A DNA stretch of 22,610 bases from a virus, in IMG/VR virus record IMGVR_UViG_3300025118_000169, positions 1-22,610 of that record. One strand, written 5' to 3'. Positions 5,319 through 12,280 of this stretch are shown here, piece by piece. Under the pieces are notes generated by a model, which saw nothing but the letters and a program-made list of their open reading frames with translations, had not been told where the DNA came from and did not search any database. How positions within the stretch are numbered: the stretch's first letter is position 1; each line of letters starts with the position of its first letter. The translations under genes were made by a program, and so were the position numbers.

Positions 5319-6951
5319 AGCTATTATTGACATAGAAACAGATGCTATTAATGCTACAAAAATACATTGCATTGTTGCAAGATCTCTTACCTCAAACAAA
5401 GAGAAGGTATGGATTGAAGATGAGTGTCAACAGTTTGCAGAATGGTCTAAACAAATAGATGAGTTTATTATGCATAATGGCGTGAGCTTTGATGCACCCA
5501 TATTAAATAGATTAACTGGTTCAAGTATAAAGCTCTCTCAGGTTAGAGATACTCTGATTGAATCACAATTATATAATCCTATCAGAGAGGGAGGACATTC
5601 TCTGGGAGCATGGGGAGAAAGATTAAACTTTCCGAAAGGAGAATGTAATGATTTTAAATTTTATACAGAAGATATGCTCTCTTATTGTAAGAGGGATACA
5701 GAAATTACTGGACGATTGGCTAATACTTTATCAGTTGAAGGCAAGAACTTTTCACAAAGATCCTACGAACTCGAAAGAAAAGTCAGAGCAATAGTAGATC
5801 AGCAGGAGATAAATGGATTTGCTTTTAATATTAAAGAAGCTATGATGTTTCTATCTAAACTAGAGGATGAACAACATCAACTGGAACGTGAAGCAGAAGA
5901 TATGTTTGAACCTATTATAACTTACTCTCCTGTAAAGAAAATACCAAAGAGTACTCCTTTTAATATTGCCAGTAGGAAACAAATAGCAGAACGGCTGATT
6001 GAGAGAGGGTGGAAGCCTACTCATAAGACTGAAAAAGGTAATGTAATTGTATCAGAAGAAATACTTTCCAAGTTAAAGATGCCAGAAGCACAGATGTTTA
6101 GTCGATACTTTCTATTACAAAAACGTACTGGTCTACTCAAGTCTTGGATACAAGAGTGTGAGGAGGATGGTCGAGTACGAGGCAGAGTCATGACCCTACG
6201 TACTGTTACTGGTAGGATGGCACACAACAGTCCTAACATGGCTCAAGTACCAGCTACCTATAGTCCTTATGGTAAGGAGTGTCGAGAGCTATGGACAGTA
6301 TCTAATCCCGATACTCATGTGCTTGTAGGAACTGATGCCAGTGGTCTGGAGCTACGTTGTCTGGCTCATTATATGGATTGGCCTGACTACACTAATGAAG
6401 TTGTTAATGGTGATATACATACAGCTAACATGAAGGCTGCTGGATTAACCAACAGAGATCAAGCAAAAACTTTCATCTATGCCTTTCTTTATGGGGCCGG
6501 ACCTGCTAAAATAGGTAAGGTAGTAGGAGGTAATGCCAGAGTAGGGCAACTACTAACCAGTAAGTTCCTATCTAATATGCCAAAGCTTAAAATATTAAGA
6601 GATAATGTTACCGAAGCTGCTGAGACAGGAACAATCAAAGCTCTGGATGGAAGGAGACTACACATCAGATCACCTCATGCCAGCCTTAACACCCTTCTTC
6701 AAGGAGCAGGAGCTATCGTATGTAAACAATGGCTGGTTCATATGGACGAACACATTAGAAAGGCAGGAGTAGATGTTAAACTTGTAGCCTCAGTCCATGA
6801 TGAGTATCAATTTGAAGTAGCCAAGCAAGATGTAGAAACATTTGGAAGTATAACCAAGAAATCCATAAAAGAAGCTCAAGAAACTTTAGGTATGAAGTGT
6901 TCTCTAGATTGTGAATATAAGGTAGGAAATACATGGTCAGATACACACTAA
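5311..6951 (+). CDS. T7-like family A DNA polymerase with 3'-5' exonuclease
   Basis: This 546-residue polymerase copies the phage genome. Exonuclease motifs are Exo I (Asp7, Glu9), Exo II (HNGVSFD, Asn56 and Asp61) and Exo III (YCKRD, Asp129). Polymerase motifs are TGRMAHNSPNMAQVP near 300-314, motif A TDASGLELR with Asp342, the O-helix RDQAKTFIYAFLYG at 382-395, and motif C VHDE at 495-498. The residue matching E. coli Phe762 is Tyr390, as in T7. It is about 160 residues shorter than T7 gp5 (704), with a brief segment between the exonuclease and palm, so the thioredoxin-binding loop is probably missing. The start at 5311 has GGAG at the right distance. All catalytic residues appear present. 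Confidence 0.96.
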   Translation: MTKAIIDIETDAINATKIHCIVARSLTSNKEKVWIEDECQQFAEWSKQIDEFIMHNGVSFDAPILNRLTGSSIKLSQVRDTLIESQLYNPIREGGHSLGAWGERLNFPKGECNDFKFYTEDMLSYCKRDTEITGRLANTLSVEGKNFSQRSYELERKVRAIVDQQEINGFAFNIKEAMMFLSKLEDEQHQLEREAEDMFEPIITYSPVKKIPKSTPFNIASRKQIAERLIERGWKPTHKTEKGNVIVSEEILSKLKMPEAQMFSRYFLLQKRTGLLKSWIQECEEDGRVRGRVMTLRTVTGRMAHNSPNMAQVPATYSPYGKECRELWTVSNPDTHVLVGTDASGLELRCLAHYMDWPDYTNEVVNGDIHTANMKAAGLTNRDQAKTFIYAFLYGAGPAKIGKVVGGNARVGQLLTSKFLSNMPKLKILRDNVTEAAETGTIKALDGRRLHIRSPHASLNTLLQGAGAIVCKQWLVHMDEHIRKAGVDVKLVASVHDEYQFEVAKQDVETFGSITKKSIKEAQETLGMKCSLDCEYKVGNTWSDTH

Positions 6952-7643
6952 TATTCTTTCTAATACTTTTATCTTTTCTAGTATTCTTTGTAATACTTTT
7001 ATCTTTTCCCTTACATGCTAATGAAAAAGCAGGTATGGTACTAGATAGAGAAGGGAATGTTACTCTTGTTAGACAACAAAGATCTATACAACTTTCTGAA
7101 AAAGATTGGTTATATAAAGATGATCGAATCCTAACAGGAAGAAGTTCTTCTGTTGAAATTAAATTAATAGATGGCTCTCTTGTTAATGTAGGAGAGCTAG
7201 GAGATGTTTATCTTTTAGATCTTGTATATGATCCTATAAAGAAAGATGGTTTTATAGATCTTAAAATAGCTACTGGTGCATTTAGAATGGTGAGTGGTAG
7301 TATAGCAAAGCTAGGGCCAGACCTTATGATACTTCAAATACCTACAGCTACAGTCGGCATTCGAGGAACAGGTATTATAGGTAAAGCCAGTAAGGTCGGG
7401 ATCGAAAACTTTGTGATCTTAGTTCCTGATCCTGATGGACACATTGGAGAACTGGTAGTGAAGAATACTGAAGGTATTGTTATCTTACGTAAGGCTAATG
7501 AAGGTGTAACCATGATATATCCTGATAGAAAATTAGCTAAGAAAAAATATACAAAGAAGTTTATTCAAAATCTTATTAAGCAGGTTCCTAAATTTAATTC
7601 TTTACATACTAAACAATTTAAATCTTTATTCTGGTTAAATTAA
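6933..7643 (+). CDS. Secreted FecR-domain protein, 236 aa
   Basis: A long hydrophobic signal sequence (residues 6-25) ends in LHANE, with a likely cut near 29. The mature part resembles the FecR domain: GMVLDREGNVTLVRQQ at 34-49, DDRILTGRSSSVEIKLIDGS at 63-82, then IPTATVGIRGTG at 136-147, a signature often seen in stand-alone FecR proteins. FecR is a periplasmic regulator of an iron-uptake sigma factor, but the domain also occurs in many surface proteins of unknown role. No anti-sigma region is present here. The gene overlaps the polymerase end by 19 bases, an odd site for an exported protein. Envelope remodelling or superinfection exclusion are possible. Domain call is fairly sure; role is unknown. 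Confidence 0.75.
   Translation: MVRYTLIFFLILLSFLVFFVILLSFPLHANEKAGMVLDREGNVTLVRQQRSIQLSEKDWLYKDDRILTGRSSSVEIKLIDGSLVNVGELGDVYLLDLVYDPIKKDGFIDLKIATGAFRMVSGSIAKLGPDLMILQIPTATVGIRGTGIIGKASKVGIENFVILVPDPDGHIGELVVKNTEGIVILRKANEGVTMIYPDRKLAKKKYTKKFIQNLIKQVPKFNSLHTKQFKSLFWLN
6952..7008 (+). repeat. 30-bp tandem duplication in the FecR-protein signal sequence
   Basis: Bases 6952-6978 and 6982-7008 match at 26 of 27 positions with a 30-base period. In the protein this doubles a ten-residue hydrophobic block (LIFFLILLSF then LVFFVILLSF). The period is a multiple of three, so the frame is kept, and the single difference is C to G. It looks like a slippage duplication kept by the gene. Confidence 0.85.
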
Positions 7644-7656
7644 ACGGAGATAAAAT

Positions 7657-8121
7657 ATGAGACACAACAATAGACAATTTGATAAATCATCCTATGATTC
7701 TAATGATCAACGTGCCAAGGATGCTATAGTAGGGTATCTAAATAAAAATGGTTATGAAGATATAGTACCAAGAGAAGATTATTTTTTTGATGTAGCTGCT
7801 AAAAAAGATAAAAACTATTTCTTTGAAGTTGAGATTAAGAATCAATGGGGAGATAGTTGGCCTCCATTCTGGAAGGAAGTTAGGATACCAGATAGAAAGA
7901 AAAGACTAATCAAAAAGTGGAAGGAAGAATATAAAGATCATGATTTAATATTTGTTGTCTTCAATACTGATTGTTCTCAAGCTTGGTTTATAGATGGAGA
8001 TATTGTAAGTTCTTCTCCTATAGGAACAATTCAAAACTCAAGTAGGATTGGTTCACCACATTTAAAAGAACCATTCTTTCATGTACCAAAAGAAAAAGCT
8101 AACTTAATTCAAATAAATTAA
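7657..8121 (+). CDS. Putative PD-(D/E)XK nuclease-fold protein, 154 aa
   Basis: The core looks like a small PD-(D/E)XK nuclease: a helix at about 17-31, strand FFDVAAK (Asp45) and strand FFEVEIK (Glu59, Lys61), followed by the Trp-rich segment QWGDSWPPFW. Then come IPDRKKRLIKKW (78-89), FVVFN (99-103) and AWFIDGDIV (109-117), all shared with the copy at 4929. The carboxy-terminal FHVPKEKANLI is absent there. The D-ExK triad seems intact, so it may cut DNA, for instance host DNA or recombination intermediates. A GGAGAT site lies nine bases before the start. The family is not firmly recognised; nuclease function is inference. Confidence 0.6.
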   Translation: MRHNNRQFDKSSYDSNDQRAKDAIVGYLNKNGYEDIVPREDYFFDVAAKKDKNYFFEVEIKNQWGDSWPPFWKEVRIPDRKKRLIKKWKEEYKDHDLIFVVFNTDCSQAWFIDGDIVSSSPIGTIQNSSRIGSPHLKEPFFHVPKEKANLIQIN

Positions 8122-8130
8122 AAAAAGTAC

Positions 8131-8159
8131 TTGACACTTATTTATATCCATGATATAAT
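8131..8159 (+). promoter_or_regulatory. Perfect sigma-70 promoter for the SSB gene
   Basis: TTGACA at 8131-8136 and TATAAT at 8154-8159 match the consensus at all 12 positions, with the ideal 17-base spacer. TGA before the -10 adds an extended -10 element (TGN). Transcription should begin near 8166. The site lies just after the stop at 8121 and points at the single-strand binding protein. Confidence 0.93.
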
Positions 8160-8265
8160 AGATGTATTAATAATTAAAGGAGGTTATTTTCAAAGAAAAA
8201 TATATACCAATTTAAATTACTATGTTATTATCTTAATGTTATTATCTAATGAAAGGAATTTAATT
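8160..8265 (+). promoter_or_regulatory. Long AT-rich leader of the SSB mRNA
   Basis: About 100 bases separate the promoter from the SSB start. AAAGGAGG at 8176-8183 is a near-perfect ribosome site with no ATG, GTG or TTG at usable distance. ATGTTATTATCT occurs twice (8222-8233 and 8236-8247). The first copy opens a four-codon ORF (MLLS, stop 8234-8236) that ends in a TAATG junction with the second, which is in frame with SSB. The SSB's own GAAAGGAA site follows. The leader may hold ribosomes in waiting or tune SSB output. Confidence 0.5.
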
Positions 8266-8724
8266 ATGAGTGTTATTTCAGGTGAAGCTTATTGGGCGCA
8301 TATCATTACTCCAAATACAAAATTCAATCCCGATGGTGAATGGAGTATAGAAATCTGTAATCTTAATGCCAAGAATAAAAAGATTGCAGAGGGTGATGGC
8401 CTTACAATTAAAAATAAGGGCGATGAAAGGGGAGACTTCGTTACCCTGAAACAGTATGCCCGAACAAGAGATGGTTCTAATCGTTCTATATCTGTAAAAG
8501 ATTCTGAACGTAATCCTTTTCCAACTAGTAAACGTGTGGGAAATGGCTCAAAGGTTAATGCGAGTTATAATCCTGTAGCCTACACGCAGTATGGAGGAGG
8601 AGTTAAAGGCTATCTCAATGCTGTACAAATAGTAGACTTAGTAGAATATAATGTTGATGAATTTGATGTGGTCAAAGGAGGCTACATTAATGAAGAAGCA
8701 AATGACTTAGCTTTTGCGTCTTAA
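8266..8724 (+). CDS. T7 gp2.5-like single-stranded DNA-binding protein
   Basis: This 152-residue protein matches the OB-fold ssDNA-binding proteins of T7-like phages: SGEAYWAHIITPNTKFNP near the start, SIEICNL at residues 23-29, DFVTLKQYARTRDG in the middle, VNASYNPVAYTQYGGGVKGY, then AVQIVDLVEY. The tail (NEEANDLAFAS) is acidic with an aromatic near the end, as in gp2.5, where it contacts the polymerase and helicase. The protein coats single strands and organises the replication fork. The start at 8266 was chosen because GAAAGGAA lies just upstream and translation from 8236 would add an unconserved MLLSNERNLI. It has its own promoter and terminator, which fits the large amount of protein needed. 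Confidence 0.88.
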   Translation: MSVISGEAYWAHIITPNTKFNPDGEWSIEICNLNAKNKKIAEGDGLTIKNKGDERGDFVTLKQYARTRDGSNRSISVKDSERNPFPTSKRVGNGSKVNASYNPVAYTQYGGGVKGYLNAVQIVDLVEYNVDEFDVVKGGYINEEANDLAFAS

Positions 8725-8740
8725 ACCCTAAAGGAGACTT

Positions 8741-8782
8741 GGGGGTGAGTAACAAAAGTTGTTATTCATCCCCATTTTTTTT
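8741..8782 (+). terminator. Strong intrinsic terminator after SSB
   Basis: GGGGGTGAGTAAC at 8741-8753 pairs with GTTATTCATCCCC at 8761-8773 through 13 base pairs (two G-U) around a seven-base loop. After one A come eight T (8775-8782). The stop of SSB is 16 bases upstream, and the next gene starts directly at the end of the T run. Confidence 0.95.
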
Positions 8783-9646
8783 ATGATGAAAAAAATAAAT
8801 ACACTAGTTGAAGATATTTATAGTTTATTTTCTCTTGATCCTATTAAGATGAAGGAAGAAGAAGTAGATAAACATATAGATAATTTTGGAAACATGCTGA
8901 AGGTTCACATAAAAGAATTTCTTTATGAGAAACCAAGAGACTATGGCAATCTAAGATTGTCTGCTATTGGTAAACCTGACAGGCAGTTATGGTATGATGT
9001 TAATACTAAGAAGGATGCCATTCCTCTCAAGCCAAGTACAAGAATTAAATTTTTATATGGATATATTCTTGAAGAATTGTTATTGTTATGTGCCTCGATA
9101 GCTGGTCATAAAGTAACTGATCAGCAGAAAGAAGTAGAGGTTGAAGGTGTAGTAGGTCATCAGGATTCCATGATAGATGATGTTCTTGTTGATTGTAAGA
9201 GTGCTTCAACTGCCAGCTTTCAAAAGTTTAAAAATAATAATTTATTGGAGGATGATCCCTTCGGATACATAGCTCAAATCTCAGCTTATGCTGAAGCTAA
9301 TGGAGTTGATGAAGCAGCTTTCCTAGCTATAGATAAATCTACTGGAGAGATATGCTTAACTCCAGTTCATTCAATGGAGATGATTAATGCTGGTGCAAGG
9401 GTTAAATTTCTTAAAGGAATGGTTACTAATGGTAGTATCCCTGATAGGTGCTATACTCCTCTACCTGATGGCAAGTCTGGTAATCTTAAGCTTCCCTTTG
9501 GCTGTGTTTATTGTGGTCACAAAAAGGAATGTTGGTCGGATGTTAACCAAGGAAGGGGAATACGTGTCTTTGAATATGCAAAAGGTAAAAGATACTTGGT
9601 ACAAGTTGGCAAAGAACCTGATGTCCCGGAAGTAGTTAATTGGTAA
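8783..9646 (+). CDS. Cas4/RecB-like PD-(D/E)XK exonuclease
   Basis: This 287-residue protein has the motifs of phage exonucleases in the Cas4/RecB group. Counting from 8783, RLSAIGKPDRQLWYD lies at 58-72, GHQD at 125-128 (His126, Asp128), DCK at 137-139 and Q-x3-Y at Gln165-Tyr169, then a Cys cluster CVYCGHKKEC (Cys241, Cys244, Cys250). Cas4-type enzymes hold a 4Fe-4S cluster with one more Cys before the Arg of the first motif, but here that place reads Pro-Asp-Arg. It likely degrades host DNA or processes ends for recombination. ATG 8783 and 8786 both follow the terminator T run with no ribosome site; an in-frame TTG at 8759 lies in the hairpin. ATG near 8849 is a further option. Confidence 0.83.
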   Translation: MMKKINTLVEDIYSLFSLDPIKMKEEEVDKHIDNFGNMLKVHIKEFLYEKPRDYGNLRLSAIGKPDRQLWYDVNTKKDAIPLKPSTRIKFLYGYILEELLLLCASIAGHKVTDQQKEVEVEGVVGHQDSMIDDVLVDCKSASTASFQKFKNNNLLEDDPFGYIAQISAYAEANGVDEAAFLAIDKSTGEICLTPVHSMEMINAGARVKFLKGMVTNGSIPDRCYTPLPDGKSGNLKLPFGCVYCGHKKECWSDVNQGRGIRVFEYAKGKRYLVQVGKEPDVPEVVNW

Positions 9647-10041
9647 TGCATTGGGAATGTAAAAGCAAACCAGACCTAACTCAATTTGGATTTGTATATT
9701 GTATTACAAATAATAAAACAGGTAAAGCTTACATAGGATGTAAGCAATACTTTAATTATAAAAAAGGTAAAAAGAAATCTCAATCTAATTGGGAAACTTA
9801 CATGGGATCTTCTAAACATTTACTTGAAGATATAAAAAAGATTGGTAAAAATAATTTTAAATTTGAAATTTTAGCTGAGTTTAAAAATAAACGAAGTCTT
9901 AGATACTATGAATGCTATTATCAAATGAAATATAATGTACTAACTTCTACACTTGAAGAGACAGATAAAGCAGCTTTCTATAATAATTATGTAGGAGGTA
10001 AATTTTATAGACCAGTTCAAGAATATGTCGATCCCTACTAA
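9646..10041 (+). CDS. GIY-YIG endonuclease, free-standing, 131 aa
   Basis: The GIY-YIG core is at the start: FVYC at residues 16-19 (the GIY strand), YIG at 29-31, YMGSSK at 52-57 and a helix with RYYECYYQ, where Glu89 fits the catalytic metal ligand. Free-standing GIY-YIG genes in phages are often homing endonucleases that cut genomes lacking them; others process branched DNA. No separate DNA-binding domain is seen, only a tail of about 40 residues. The start at 9646 makes a TAATG junction with the exonuclease. The gene is richer in A and in lysine than its neighbours, consistent with later arrival. Family call is good; role is open. Confidence 0.8.
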   Translation: MHWECKSKPDLTQFGFVYCITNNKTGKAYIGCKQYFNYKKGKKKSQSNWETYMGSSKHLLEDIKKIGKNNFKFEILAEFKNKRSLRYYECYYQMKYNVLTSTLEETDKAAFYNNYVGGKFYRPVQEYVDPY

Positions 10042-10342
10042 TGTTTCTATAGAATCTCTTTACGATCTTAGTGAAAAAGATGGAGAGAAAAGTTTATATA
10101 TTGCTGTTATTATACAAGCATTATTGGATGTAACAAAACCAAAACAACAAAATGAGAGTAACGAAATAGGATTACAAAGAGATCAAGCACATGCTTGGTT
10201 CTTTACATCTACAAAAGATTTTGAAACTATTTGTCATTATGCAGGAGTAGAGCCTAAAAAAGTTAGAACCTTTGCATATGAAGTTATTCAATTAGGAGAT
10301 ACAGAAAATGTCAGAAGAAGATTTAGTTCACTTATCTATTGA
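10025..10342 (+). CDS. Conserved-looking phage protein, 105 aa
   Basis: The first third is variable. The middle, AHAWFFTSTKDFETICHYAG at residues 55-74, followed by VEPKKVRTFAYEVI, resembles a short segment common in hypothetical proteins of alphaproteobacterial phages and prophages, in which a Trp and an 'F..IC..AG..P..VR' pattern recur. The pattern looks like a helix-turn-helix, so nucleic-acid binding is possible. It starts inside the GIY-YIG gene by 17 bases and ends inside the next gene by 35. No known function. Confidence 0.6.
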   Translation: MSIPTNVSIESLYDLSEKDGEKSLYIAVIIQALLDVTKPKQQNESNEIGLQRDQAHAWFFTSTKDFETICHYAGVEPKKVRTFAYEVIQLGDTENVRRRFSSLIY

Positions 10343-10622
10343 CCAAGACCCTTTACATAATCAGATAGGTGGTAATCATTATAAAGAATGTAGTATTCAA
10401 CCCGTAGAATATATTCATGCAAATAATCTTGATTATCTAGAAGGCAATGTAATAAAATATATTACCAGACACAGAACTAAAGGAGATGGAAAGAAAGATG
10501 TAGAGAAAGCTATACATTATGCTCAGTTAATAATTAAACTTCATTATCCTGATGAGGAAAAACAAGCAGATCTATTTAATGATTTAATAGAGAGGGGCAA
10601 ACATGTTCAAGTCAAATCGTAA
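10308..10622 (+). CDS. DUF3310 protein (T7 gp1.7-like nucleotide kinase family)
   Basis: The central pattern IGGNHYKECSIQPVEYI at residues 20-36, followed by GNVIKYITRHRTKGDGKKD and KAIHYAQLIIK, is the hallmark of DUF3310. T7 gp1.7, reported to phosphorylate dTMP and dGMP, belongs to this family as I recall. It would therefore feed dNTP synthesis, which fits its position: the gene overlaps the ribonucleotide reductase by 20 bases. The length (104 aa) is close to a bare family domain and shorter than T7 gp1.7 (196). AGGAG is placed about ten bases before the ATG. The domain is clear; kinase activity is inferred from the family. Confidence 0.82.
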   Translation: MSEEDLVHLSIDQDPLHNQIGGNHYKECSIQPVEYIHANNLDYLEGNVIKYITRHRTKGDGKKDVEKAIHYAQLIIKLHYPDEEKQADLFNDLIERGKHVQVKS

Positions 10623-12279
10623 TCCACAATTCAGATCGAAGTTTAGTGAAGATATATTTTATACTAAGTATTCTCATGAAGGTGCAGAAACATTTCATGA
10701 ATTGGCTTGCACATTGGTAGAGGATGTCTGCCAAGATAAGATAACCAAGGATGAAAAAGAATCTTTAATAGATCATATATCTAATCTAAGGTTTATTCCC
10801 GGTGGCCGTTATCTTTATTATGCAGGAAGGGAAAAGAAGTTCTTTAATAATTGTTACCTTCTTAAAGCAGAGGAAGATACCAGAGAAGATTGGGCTAACC
10901 TATCTTGGAAGTCTGAGTCCTGTCTTATGACAGGTGGTGGTATTGGTATAGATTATTCTACTTATAGATCTGAAGGACAAACTCTGAAAGGAACAGGAGG
11001 TATAGCTTCTGGCCCGATACCTAAGATGCAGATGATTAACTCCATAGGTCAGAAGGTAATGCAAGGAGGCTCAAGAAGATCTGCTATTTATGCTTCTCTT
11101 AATTGGAAACATGAAGATATAGATAAATTTTTGGTAACAAAGAACTGGTTTGATATGCCAGTAGGAAATACAGGTAAGACTTTGTTTGATATTAAACAAG
11201 ATGATTTTAATTTTCCTGCACCCCTAGACATGACTAATATCAGTGTAAACTATGATACCGAATGGTTACTTAATTATTGGGAGAAAGGAGAAATAGGAGA
11301 TGTCTTTAGGACTAATGTACGTCAAGCTCTTAGAACAGGTGAACCGGGCTTCTCGTTTAACTTCTTTGAGAAGGAAAATGAAACACTCAGGAATGCTTGT
11401 ACCGAAGTTACGAGTGAAGATGATAGTGATGTTTGTAATCTTGGTAGCCTTAACTTTGCTCGTATTGATGACCTTAACCAGTTGCAAGAGGTCGTTGAAC
11501 TTGCCACTAAATTTCTATTGTGTGGAACACTCAGAGCGCAGCTTCCCTACGAAAAGGTGTATCAGGTTCGAGATTCCAATAGACGTTTAGGACTTGGCCT
11601 GATGGGGCTACATGAATGGCTTATTCAACGAGGACATAGGTATGAGACTACACCAGAATTACATAGATGGTTTAAAGTCTATGAAGCAGAGAGTGATAAG
11701 GTTGCTCGTAGTTTTTCCAAGAAACTAAATATCTCTGAACCTATTGCTGTCAGGGCTGTAGCTCCTACTGGTACGATAGGAATACTGGGTGGTACATCTA
11801 CTGGAGTAGAGCCTATCTTTGCTGTAGCTTATAAACGTAGGTATTTAAAGAATAAAAGGTGGCATTACCAATACGTTGTTGATAGTGCTGCTCAAGAAAT
11901 GATAGAACTTTATGGAGTTAAACCTGACAGTATTGACTCTGCCCTTGATCTGGTTACTGATTATGAGAGAAGGTTAAACTTTCAAGCTAATGTACAGGAG
12001 TATGTGGATATGTCTATCTCCAGTACAATTAATTTACCAGCATGGGATACTGAAGATAATAATGAAGGTAAGATAGAAGACTTTGCTCAGACCTTGGCTA
12101 AGTATTCTCATAGACTTAGAGGATTTACTTGTTATCCCGATGGATGTCGAGGTGGACAGCCTCTTACCAGAGTTCCTTATGCTGAAGCTATGGATAAATT
12201 AGGTGAAGAATTTGAAGATAACATACAAGCTCATGACATCTGTGAAATCAGTAATGCAGGTGGAACTTGTGGAGTTTAA
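10603..12279 (+). CDS. Class II (adenosylcobalamin-dependent) ribonucleotide reductase
   Basis: This 558-residue enzyme turns ribonucleotides into deoxyribonucleotides. The conserved parts are NNCYLL with Cys84, GGGIGIDYS at 111-119, the active-site loop NACTE (Asn264, Cys266, Glu268), DVCNLGS with Cys278, and the P-TGT-stretch VAPTGTIGILGGTSTGVEP at 386-404. The C-terminal Cys pair (Cys547, Cys556) fits the thiol shuttle. No separate small subunit gene is seen and there is no N-terminal ATP cone. These point to a B12-dependent class II enzyme, like those of many marine podoviruses, rather than a class I large subunit, though a class I relationship cannot be fully excluded by eye. The host must supply or import cobalamin. 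Confidence 0.9.
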   Translation: MFKSNRNPQFRSKFSEDIFYTKYSHEGAETFHELACTLVEDVCQDKITKDEKESLIDHISNLRFIPGGRYLYYAGREKKFFNNCYLLKAEEDTREDWANLSWKSESCLMTGGGIGIDYSTYRSEGQTLKGTGGIASGPIPKMQMINSIGQKVMQGGSRRSAIYASLNWKHEDIDKFLVTKNWFDMPVGNTGKTLFDIKQDDFNFPAPLDMTNISVNYDTEWLLNYWEKGEIGDVFRTNVRQALRTGEPGFSFNFFEKENETLRNACTEVTSEDDSDVCNLGSLNFARIDDLNQLQEVVELATKFLLCGTLRAQLPYEKVYQVRDSNRRLGLGLMGLHEWLIQRGHRYETTPELHRWFKVYEAESDKVARSFSKKLNISEPIAVRAVAPTGTIGILGGTSTGVEPIFAVAYKRRYLKNKRWHYQYVVDSAAQEMIELYGVKPDSIDSALDLVTDYERRLNFQANVQEYVDMSISSTINLPAWDTEDNNEGKIEDFAQTLAKYSHRLRGFTCYPDGCRGGQPLTRVPYAEAMDKLGEEFEDNIQAHDICEISNAGGTCGV

Positions 12280-12280
12280 T

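Noticed and set aside
5327-5332. TTGACA at the start of the polymerase gene
   Set aside because: No -10-like box lies 16 to 18 bases downstream, and the bases encode the conserved Exo I motif.
9387-9635. 82-residue + strand open frame inside the exonuclease gene
   Set aside because: It overlaps the conserved Cys cluster of the exonuclease in another frame and has no ribosome site; its hydrophobic look is a frame-shift artefact.
11266-11590. Three open frames on both strands inside the ribonucleotide reductase gene
   Set aside because: All lie within the conserved active-site coding region, with no ribosome sites and no known motifs.
12203-12280. Longer N-terminus for the 38-aa gene
   Set aside because: It would lie within the conserved C-terminus of the reductase, while ATG 12281 has its own ribosome site and a normal spacing.
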